A stretch of DNA of 6,613 nucleotides. It comes from Cytophagales bacterium. Lineage in GTDB: Bacteria > Bacteroidota > Bacteroidia > Cytophagales > Cyclobacteriaceae. The notes below the pieces were generated by a model. That model saw nothing but the letters and a program-made list of their open reading frames with translations. It searched no databases and was not told the DNA's origin. The translations under genes were made by a program, and so were the position numbers. The stretch spans positions 1 through 6,613 of the forward strand of contig DPSB01000611.1 in NCBI GenBank assembly GCA_003537495.1, given 5' to 3'. Below, in pieces: positions 1 through 6,040 of this stretch; position 1 is the stretch's first letter, and the number at the start of each line of letters is the position of its first letter.

Positions 1-2466
1 GGAGTTATCGCGGGCATAAAATCCGGTTCCATCTGGAGTAAAGTGAATGTTTTCAATATTCGATTTGAAGCCGGGTATTTTTTTAGCAGGAGCGGACGAG
101 TTGCGCAAGTCGTACAATTCAGCATAGTTCGCATCGCGATTAGCAGGATAAAGTCCACCCGCTGCCAACCAGTTCCCATCCGGGCTTGTATCAATCGAAA
201 AGAAAAGATACTCACCCTGTTTATCTACCAGTTTTTCTGCTACCCATTGTCCACCGGCATAATTCCAACGGATAAGTTTACCATCGCTACCACCGGAGTA
301 GATATGATTGCCCTTGCCATGGGTTTCAAGTGCACGCGCAGCACCATTGGTATGAGCCTCTAAACTTTTAGTGAGCGGATCGCCCCAGTTTTTCAGGGCA
401 GTGTACAAACCACCATACACATCACTATTAAATTCATACCCACCGTATTTTTTGTTGAACTTATACGCTTGCTGGGCTACAAGGCCTTCCAGGTTCAGGT
501 CGTTACCTAACTCCTTTGATTTAATGGCCATTGCTTTTGCAAGCGCGAGGTAGCGCTCGCGTTCGGCTTTTGCAGCGTTTTCGTTAGCAAGTTTTTCATT
601 AACTTTTGCTTCACCCTCTGCTTTACGGGCAGCAATGGCATTTTCTTCGGCAAATCCTTTTTGACGCAATGCCTCCTCCTCTTGCTCTTTTGCCCTACGC
701 TCATTTTCCTCTGCTTTCTTGCGTTGTTCCGCTTCAGCTAACTGCGCATCTTCTGCAATTTTTCTTGCAGCATCGGCTTTATCTCTTTCTACTTCGGCAA
801 TTTTTTGAGCTTCAACAGCTTTCGCTTCGTTCTCCAATGCTCTTGCTTCGTTTAGCTTTGCCAAATCAGCTTGCCGTTTAGCCTCCGCCTGCTGCATAAA
901 CGCATACACAAACGCGATGAGTGCTATACCAGCCAACGTACCAAACACAATCGCGGTAACGCGCGCGCGTTGCAACTTGCGTTTGGCTTCCAGTTCTTTA
1001 ATCCGTTGCTCCGTATCAAATTCTTTCTTGGAGTATTCCAGAAAGATCATGGTACGTTCAAAGGCCGGATGATACCGTTGCCCCCAAACTAAAGTGGGCT
1101 TGTGCTTCGCTTGCCAGTTAAGGGCAAGTTGTAAATCGGGCGGGCGCCATAAACCGGCTTTGCCTACCTGGTATTGGCCCGCAGCTTCGGCAAGTCGTAA
1201 ATACATTTGCACGGCTTCACTCTCGTCATCCACCCAGTTTTTCAAACGCACCCAAATACGCATCAAACTTTCGTGCGAGATGTCGATCATCGACTTGGAA
1301 CCTAACTCAATACCATAAGCCGGTGTTAACAACGAGCGACCAGGCTCACGGAATTTTTCCAGTACAGCGACAACATCTGCTTCCGATACATCGGCAATGG
1401 ATGCAATTTCGTTTAACCGTGTTGGCCTGCGAATGCCAAAGTTCTCACCTCGTTTTTCGGTAATAGCTTTGAATAAAATTTCACAGATGCGTTGTTGTTC
1501 TTCATCCAGTTCGTCATACGCTTCGTTGGCGTGCATCGAAAGCGCTTCGGACATGGTGCCGATAGCTTCGTAATGTTTCAGATCAACCGGCTCATCTTCA
1601 TAATCCCGGTATTTGGCCCAATAACTCCACGTACGCATTAATGCGTGTTGCAGAATAGGCAACTGATCGGGGTTATCGCCCAGATCATTTAAAAGTTGTT
1701 GCGTTAAACGCGGGGTTATTTTTGCGTTGCCCACTGCCACCGGGCCTTCAATCGCCCTGCGTTTCTGATCGCGCGTCATTTGCGGAATCAGGTAGTGACT
1801 ATCGTTAATCTTGCGGGTTAGTTCCGGAAATTGCGCACACTCGCCAATAAAATCCGAGCGCATGGTAATGGCTACGTAGATGGGCGAGTCTTCATAGTTC
1901 ACTGCTTCCATCAACAGGTTAATGAAGGCCAGCGATTCATTTACGGAATTAGGATCGGTGCCGTCTTTAAAGCGGAAGAGTTCTTCAAACTGATCGACCA
2001 GAATTAAATAGTTGATGTCTTCTTTTCTGCGTGATTGCTGAATGGCTTCCACTAATCCAAGCGAACTACTTCTTAATAAAGTAGAAACAATGGTACGCTT
2101 GATTTTTTTATCTTCAACATCGGCCGCGTTGTAATCCTTTACGGTTTTTAAAAGAGACTCCGCCAGGTTATCAATCGGGCCGGCACCGGGGCGTGTAACC
2201 ACTACTTCCCAGTTCGGGCTGGCATCGGTTAAGAAGCCTCCATAAAGAATTGGAAGTACACCACAATAAATAAAAGATGACTTACCACTTCCGGAAGGAC
2301 CGATAACACCTACAAACCGGCTCTTGGAAAGTTTGAGCAGCACTTCATCACTCTGGCCTTCGCGACCAAAGAATAAATGGCTCTCTTCTATTTTGAAGGG
2401 CCGCAAACCGGGGAAGGGGTTAGCCGTTCCTACCAGTGTGCCATGTTCATCTACCATCTGGCTCAT
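1..2466 (-). CDS. Membrane-anchored nSTAND1-type NTPase with coiled coil and WD40 repeats (3' end cut by window edge)
   Basis: An open frame runs from ATG at 2466 to the left edge, giving 822 visible residues. The stop lies outside the window. The N-terminus has the NPFPGLRPF box (about 16-24) that precedes the NTPase in nSTAND1 proteins. Walker A is GPSGSGKS (56-63, K62) and Walker B is ILVDQFEE (155-162, D158). The family boxes NPDQLPILQHAL (about 265-276) and ISHESLMRIW (396-405) follow. One hydrophobic helix lies at about 502-524, preceded by a Lys/Arg-rich stretch. Next comes a roughly 115-residue Ala/Glu/Lys coiled coil (525-640), a helical linker, and WD40 blades from about 705 (SGGSDGKLIRWN, then SIDTSPDGNWLAAGG, then a third beginning). 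STAND proteins are known NTP-driven switches; the propeller is probably the ligand sensor. A full propeller needs some 200 or more further residues. It follows the TIR gene after 3 nt with no Shine-Dalgarno, so translation is probably coupled. Homologues are sometimes labelled as carbon-uptake (Hat/HatR) proteins, which I consider uninformative. The ligand is unknown. Confidence 0.9.
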   Translation of the reverse strand, partial: MSQMVDEHGTLVGTANPFPGLRPFKIEESHLFFGREGQSDEVLLKLSKSRFVGVIGPSGSGKSSFIYCGVLPILYGGFLTDASPNWEVVVTRPGAGPIDNLAESLLKTVKDYNAADVEDKKIKRTIVSTLLRSSSLGLVEAIQQSRRKEDINYLILVDQFEELFRFKDGTDPNSVNESLAFINLLMEAVNYEDSPIYVAITMRSDFIGECAQFPELTRKINDSHYLIPQMTRDQKRRAIEGPVAVGNAKITPRLTQQLLNDLGDNPDQLPILQHALMRTWSYWAKYRDYEDEPVDLKHYEAIGTMSEALSMHANEAYDELDEEQQRICEILFKAITEKRGENFGIRRPTRLNEIASIADVSEADVVAVLEKFREPGRSLLTPAYGIELGSKSMIDISHESLMRIWVRLKNWVDDESEAVQMYLRLAEAAGQYQVGKAGLWRPPDLQLALNWQAKHKPTLVWGQRYHPAFERTMIFLEYSKKEFDTEQRIKELEAKRKLQRARVTAIVFGTLAGIALIAFVYAFMQQAEAKRQADLAKLNEARALENEAKAVEAQKIAEVERDKADAARKIAEDAQLAEAEQRKKAEENERRAKEQEEEALRQKGFAEENAIAARKAEGEAKVNEKLANENAAKAERERYLALAKAMAIKSKELGNDLNLEGLVAQQAYKFNKKYGGYEFNSDVYGGLYTALKNWGDPLTKSLEAHTNGAARALETHGKGNHIYSGGSDGKLIRWNYAGGQWVAEKLVDKQGEYLFFSIDTSPDGNWLAAGGLYPANRDANYAELYDLRNSSAPAKKIPGFKSNIENIHFTPDGTGFYARDNS

Positions 2467-2476
2467 AACTTATGAG
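2462..2476. repeat. Perfect 7-bp-arm palindrome over the TIR stop / STAND start
   Basis: The 15 nt CTCATAACTTATGAG are a perfect inverted repeat with arms of 7 and a single central C. It contains both the TAA stop of the TIR-like gene (2472-2470) and the ATG of the STAND gene (2466-2464) on the minus strand, separated by only 3 nt. There is no Shine-Dalgarno, so termination-reinitiation is the likely way the second gene is translated. The one-base centre is too tight for a full RNA hairpin loop, so the symmetry may be chance or a protein-binding site; I cannot tell which. Confidence 0.5.
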
Positions 2477-3906
2477 TTTATGTCTTGTAAAAAAGTCTTT
2501 AGATTTTCGAGTGAGCGATTGGTATCGCCCGCTATTAAAGTAAGGTTCTGATTTTTGAAACCATCTAACGTGTTGTTGTCGGCAGCAACTATTGCCTTTC
2601 CCTGAATTGGTTTTTTTCTTCCAAAGCCAGGCGCCTTCAACAAGTCGAGCACTTTCATGCGCACCCACTGATCGTTTACTTTTCCTTTAAAGATGATGGC
2701 GCCATCGAAGTTGCGCAGGTTTTCAATGTGTTGCTTGCGTACTTCCAACAACTCACCTTCAAAGGCAGGCATCAAAACTTTGAAACCAGATTTTTCAATG
2801 GCTTCGCGGAAGGGGCGAACTTCGGTATCATCAATTTTATCGTGCACCAGGTAAATGGATTTACCGCCAGATTCGTCAACGTTCTTACGCTCCTGCGATT
2901 CGAGCAACTCTTCGCGCATGATGTTTTTGAAATCTTCCAACGGGTTTTGTAAAATTTCAGCACCTTCCTGCGCTTCCGTATCGCGCTTAAGCGTATCGAT
3001 AAAAGAACGTTGTTTATCGCTGGCATTTTTTAAGTTTTGAGAGATCCAGATCAACCGCGAGAATTCCTGTTTGTTTTGTTTTTTCTCCAGCGCTATCTCT
3101 GCTGCAATCTGATTTTGAACATCCACAATAGAGCGATCGCCACCTTCAGGTATCTCGCCATAGGCACTACCTACCAAGTGAACTGACAGTGAACATTCTT
3201 CCAGGTCTTTACGCACCGTGCGCATTACTTCACCTGCGTGCGTGGGGAGTGTATTTTTTGGAAGCACAATATAGCCGTGGCGTTGAAGTTCGCGCTTAAT
3301 AATGTTCCGTTGTACGGATAAATCGTGACCGGTCTCGGCAAGATAAATGGATTTACGTTTATAGATGTTCTTTACGGATGATTTGGCATCACCTTCATTC
3401 AAAATCATTAATGCCTCGTGAATATCGTAGGCGAGATCGACCAACTTCATCCAATATTGTTTCTCTGCTTCCTGACTAAAGAAATCGGAATACTCCTTTT
3501 GCAAACCGGTTTCTGTATCGAGTTGATACATTTCGTAGCCAATCAAATCGCGCAGGCGTGGTGGTTGTTCGGGTATTGAAAGCGGGGCCTTCATTACTTT
3601 ATATACGCGATTGATTTTGGAGGAAGCTGAATTTTTATAAAACGTTTCGAGATTATTGAGGCAACGACCGGAAAGTGTATACTCTTTGGTGAGTATAGGA
3701 ACCAGTATAGCAGCATTGTTTAAGGCCGGTGCAGTAGCTGAATCAAATTCAGATTTTAGAACAATGTTAGGTTTTGAACCCTGCACTTGCATAAGCATGA
3801 GTTCCAAAAACTTTTTGAACTGCGTAACCCAACCCGTTTCACTTTTCTGGGCCGTCTCGTTGTCCTTCTCTGCAAATGTGATCAGTACATCAATTTCAAA
3901 AGCCAT
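2470..3906 (-). CDS. Protein with an N-terminal TIR domain and two further TIR-like domains
   Basis: A complete 478-residue soluble protein with no signal peptide or membrane helix. Domain 1 (about 4-135) has the TIR entry strand IDVLITFAEKDN, then GWVTQFKKFLELML and the box ILVPILTKEY...SGRCLNNLE (67-87). Domain 2 (about 184-330) starts IYLAETGHDLSVQRN, continues LQRHGYIVLP and DLEECSLSVHLVGSAYGEIP, and ends its core at DRSIVDVQNQIAAE; this is the DUF4062-like/TIR-like fold that often accompanies STAND NTPases. Domain 3 (about 348-474) reads IYLVHDKIDD..VRPFREAIEKSGFKV and later LRNFDGAIIFKGKVNDQWVRMK and LLKAPGFGRKKPI. Active TIR NADases carry a Glu in the (W)CxxEL box; here the matching position appears to be Asn85 in CLNNLE, so NAD hydrolysis by domain 1 is doubtful. 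The ATG at 3906 is preceded by an A/T-rich stretch without a Shine-Dalgarno, usual in Bacteroidota. The gene lies first of the visible pair, 3 nt before the STAND gene. A role as effector or adaptor of that NTPase is inference from context. Confidence 0.88.
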   Translation of the reverse strand: MAFEIDVLITFAEKDNETAQKSETGWVTQFKKFLELMLMQVQGSKPNIVLKSEFDSATAPALNNAAILVPILTKEYTLSGRCLNNLETFYKNSASSKINRVYKVMKAPLSIPEQPPRLRDLIGYEMYQLDTETGLQKEYSDFFSQEAEKQYWMKLVDLAYDIHEALMILNEGDAKSSVKNIYKRKSIYLAETGHDLSVQRNIIKRELQRHGYIVLPKNTLPTHAGEVMRTVRKDLEECSLSVHLVGSAYGEIPEGGDRSIVDVQNQIAAEIALEKKQNKQEFSRLIWISQNLKNASDKQRSFIDTLKRDTEAQEGAEILQNPLEDFKNIMREELLESQERKNVDESGGKSIYLVHDKIDDTEVRPFREAIEKSGFKVLMPAFEGELLEVRKQHIENLRNFDGAIIFKGKVNDQWVRMKVLDLLKAPGFGRKKPIQGKAIVAADNNTLDGFKNQNLTLIAGDTNRSLENLKTFLQDINS

Positions 3907-3918
3907 AGTTTAAAAAAT

Positions 3919-4000
3919 TTAGTTAGCAGGTTGTTTTTCGTGTTCTGTAATGTTGTGTATCAGGCCCTGGGCCAGTTCGTGATGATTAGGCTCTACAAGC
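3919..4000 (-). CDS. Possible C-terminal tail of a third, upstream operon gene (cut at the seam)
   Basis: On the minus strand a frame ending in TAA (3921-3919) lies 12 nt before the ATG of the TIR-like gene. Its last residues include HELAQGLIHNITEHEKQ followed by PAN, a charged amphipathic helix that looks like real protein. The frame stays formally open up to about 4068, but upstream of about 4000 the translation (Thr, Lys and Pro repeats) is just the antisense of the kinase's tryptophan-rich membrane segment and is unlikely to be real. If genuine, this is the last roughly 27 codons of another gene in the same operon, with the usual close operon spacing. I do not recognise a family from so short a piece. 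The alternative is an ordinary untranslated leader of the TIR gene. Confidence 0.4.
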
Positions 4001-4019
4001 CTTTTCGAAAAATGATATT
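3990..4019. other. Probable seam between two unrelated sequence blocks
   Basis: Left of this interval the codons and absence of Shine-Dalgarno sequences match the TIR/STAND operon, and a minus-strand gene tail is readable up to about 4000. Right of it, the plus-strand kinase frame is convincing from about 4008 (KNDIWWLWVGF) with no usable start upstream: in that frame the first stop back is TAG at 3987-3989, and no ATG or GTG lies between 3990 and 4044. Two genes on opposite strands thus lose their expected ends at nearly the same place. This could be a transfer or recombination boundary or an assembly chimera. No direct repeats, inverted repeats or integrase-type sequences are apparent at the join. 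Confidence 0.5.
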
Positions 4020-4043
4020 TGGTGGTTATGGGTTGGTTTTTGG

Positions 4044-6026
4044 TTGTTTTGGGGCTTGGGTTTAGCACTCATTTTGACCAATGCGCTTGATTTACCAGAC
4101 ATTGTTTGGACAAACGGAAATTTTATTTTATATCGTTCACGCCTCGGTCCGGCTTGGGCAATTTTAGGTTGGTTGATTCTTATCATTGCGATGATTTTGA
4201 ATTTAGCCAATGCAAATCGGCAAACACGTCAGCCATTATTACGTAACCGCTTAAATTATTGGCTTACCCCGATTGTATTTACTTTAATTGGTGATGTTTT
4301 ATTATTTTCTGGTGTATACATCCTTTCGCAACCGTTTCGCTGGTTAACTGCTATTAGCATGGCGTATGTGGTCGGCACACATTATGTTCCAGACTTAAAA
4401 AATATTTTGCGCCAAGCACTCATTTATATTCTTAGCACGGTTGCAATTATCGGTTTTTATGTGGGTGTTTTTCTATTCATCCAAGCCGTGTTTGGTAGAA
4501 CACCAAATTACAATCCCGTTTTAGCAGGCGCGCTGATTGTCTTACTCATCGTGATGATTTTTATACCATTCACAAATTTTGTTTCAAAAACAGTCACGAA
4601 ATGGATGAAAGGCGACCAATATGATGCTAGCGTCACCATTCATGAATATAGTCAGAACATTAGCAATATTTTGGATATGGATAGACTCGCTAGTATTGCC
4701 GTCGGCATTATGCTCGAAGCCATGCAACTTGAACGCGGCTTTTTATTTTTGGTGGATACTGAACGTCAAGCCGATGGAAAACGTGTATATAAAATCCGCT
4801 CAGCCCGAAGCCCAGAAGAAAGACAAATCGTAGCCGTTGAATTACAAGAAGATGGAATTATCGCTTCTTATTTAACGCGTGAAGCAAAACCGCTTCTACA
4901 ATATGACCTCGACCTGTTACCCGCTTTTCGAAATGCATCTGTCGTCGAGCGGAACTGGTTCGCCAAATTACATACAGAAGTTTATGTTCCTATCTTCGCA
5001 AAAAAACAGTGGATTGGTTTGTTAGCCTTCGGTGCAAAATTAAGTGGCAATCGTTTTACAACCGCAGACTTAAACGTACTAAGCGCACATGCCAACCAAA
5101 CAGCCGTTGCGCTTGAAAATGCTCGTTTAGTAGATAACTTAATGAGTCTGAACCAAGAATTACGCAGTGCCAGACGCGCCCTAGAAAGAAATAATCAAGA
5201 ACTCCAACGCATTGACCAAGCAAAATCTGACTTTATCAGCATTGCATCACATGAATTACGCACACCATTGACTGTGATGAAAGGCTACACAGACGTGATG
5301 ATGGAAGACAATCGCTTAGATGAAAGTCTAAAAACTATGGTCAAGAAAATGAACGAAGGCACCATGCGTTTGCATGAAATTATGGACTCAATGTTTGATG
5401 TAGCCCAAATTGATTCGCGTTCTCTCAAACCGCATTTACAGCCTGTGGATTTGGGTAGATTAATCCACGATGTGTGCGTGGAGCAATCGAAGACTGCCAA
5501 TGAACGAGAACAAAAAATTACCATAGCATTGCCTCCCCTTCCGCAAGTGAAAGCAGACCAAAACTTATTAAAGAAGATGTTCCATCACTTAATTCGAAAT
5601 GCAATTAAGTTCACACCCAATGGCGGAAAAATTACAGTGATTGGAAATCAAATTCCACCAGTTATCAATTTACCAAATGGTGGCGTAGAAATTACAATCA
5701 TTGATACAGGCGTAGGCGTTGACCCGAATTTACGCGAAATTATTTTTACAAAGTTTTATCAACCCGGAGAGTTAGGAAAACATTCGACTAGCAAATCACG
5801 TTTCAAAGGTGGCGGGGCTGGCTTAGGACTAGCATTATCCAAAGGGATTATAGAAGCACATGGCGGAAAAATTTGGGTCGAAAGCCCCGGCTATGATGAA
5901 GTTAACTTCCCCGGTAGTCAATTTCATATCATTTTGCCATTAGAGAAATTAGAAAATGGTCAATCGCATAAAGTAAGCGAAGCCGTGAAATACGGAATCA
6001 AAAATGAAAACGAAGTGCGGACGTAA
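4044..6026 (+). CDS. Membrane-bound sensor histidine kinase with GAF domain, probably lacking its true N-terminus
   Basis: This is a two-component sensor kinase expected to autophosphorylate on His and pass the phosphate to a response regulator; none is visible nearby. From the TTG at 4044 it has 660 residues. About six hydrophobic segments lie before residue 180 (around 1-12, 35-55, 72-94, 98-114, 125-150 and 158-180). A GAF domain follows at about 210-360 (LERGFLFLVD; VYVPIFAKKQWIGLLAFG; LSAHANQTAVALENARL), then a coiled-coil linker at 362-395. The HisKA domain has the H-box SHELRTP (402-408, His403). The HATPase_c domain has an N-box with Asn519 (LIRNAIKFTP), a G1 box DTGVGV (554-559), an F-box FTKFYQ (568-573) and a G2 box GGGAGLGLALSKG (589-601). 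All catalytic boxes look intact. The TTG start lies inside the first membrane helix: the frame is open back to 3990 and reads NDIWWLWVGFW just before it, so the real N-terminus is upstream and missing or frameshifted. The style resembles Anaerolineae kinases. No promoter or Shine-Dalgarno is evident. Confidence 0.9.
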   Translation: MFWGLGLALILTNALDLPDIVWTNGNFILYRSRLGPAWAILGWLILIIAMILNLANANRQTRQPLLRNRLNYWLTPIVFTLIGDVLLFSGVYILSQPFRWLTAISMAYVVGTHYVPDLKNILRQALIYILSTVAIIGFYVGVFLFIQAVFGRTPNYNPVLAGALIVLLIVMIFIPFTNFVSKTVTKWMKGDQYDASVTIHEYSQNISNILDMDRLASIAVGIMLEAMQLERGFLFLVDTERQADGKRVYKIRSARSPEERQIVAVELQEDGIIASYLTREAKPLLQYDLDLLPAFRNASVVERNWFAKLHTEVYVPIFAKKQWIGLLAFGAKLSGNRFTTADLNVLSAHANQTAVALENARLVDNLMSLNQELRSARRALERNNQELQRIDQAKSDFISIASHELRTPLTVMKGYTDVMMEDNRLDESLKTMVKKMNEGTMRLHEIMDSMFDVAQIDSRSLKPHLQPVDLGRLIHDVCVEQSKTANEREQKITIALPPLPQVKADQNLLKKMFHHLIRNAIKFTPNGGKITVIGNQIPPVINLPNGGVEITIIDTGVGVDPNLREIIFTKFYQPGELGKHSTSKSRFKGGGAGLGLALSKGIIEAHGGKIWVESPGYDEVNFPGSQFHIILPLEKLENGQSHKVSEAVKYGIKNENEVRT

Positions 6027-6040
6027 CGTCCACACTTTTT
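6013..6040. terminator. Bidirectional hairpin terminator with the kinase stop codon as its loop
   Basis: AAGTG (6013-6017) pairs with CACTT (6033-6037) and GGACG (6019-6023) pairs with CGTCC (6027-6031), with one C-A mismatch between the two stems and the TAA stop of the kinase (6024-6026) as a 3-nt loop. A T-run (6036-6040) follows on the plus strand. On the minus strand the hairpin is followed by a looser T-rich stretch (complement of the A-rich 6000-6010), so it may also end transcription of the convergent GNAT-like gene, whose stop is at 6041-6039. Confidence 0.75.

Noticed and set aside
547..894. Short-period repeat-like tract (possible tandem DNA repeat)
   Set aside because: The periodicity comes from Ala/Glu/Lys-rich coiled-coil coding sequence; no exact DNA unit repeats in tandem.
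43..1318. Several plus-strand open frames over the left part
   Set aside because: They are antisense to the continuous 822-codon STAND/WD40 frame, are rich in Leu/Phe/Ser from complementing Glu/Lys/Ala codons, and show no recognisable domains.
3907..3981. Bacteroidota-type promoter (TTG then TAnnTTTG) for the TIR-like gene
   Set aside because: I could not find a convincing pair at proper spacing on the minus strand; if the gene tail here is real, the promoter lies further upstream and is lost at the seam.
4008..4014. Programmed -1 frameshift at the A-run
   Set aside because: The heptamer does not allow re-pairing of both tRNAs, and there is no obvious downstream stimulatory structure; an indel or a sequence seam explains it more simply.
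3787..4065. A plus-strand open frame overlapping the TIR-like gene start and the kinase start
   Set aside because: Most of it is antisense to the well-supported TIR-like N-terminus, and its protein shows no domain. Only its 3982-4011 part is kept, as an alternative kinase N-terminus.
3986..4210. Minus-strand frame opposite the kinase N-terminus
   Set aside because: It is antisense to kinase membrane segments, has a composition typical of a shadow frame and no family resemblance.
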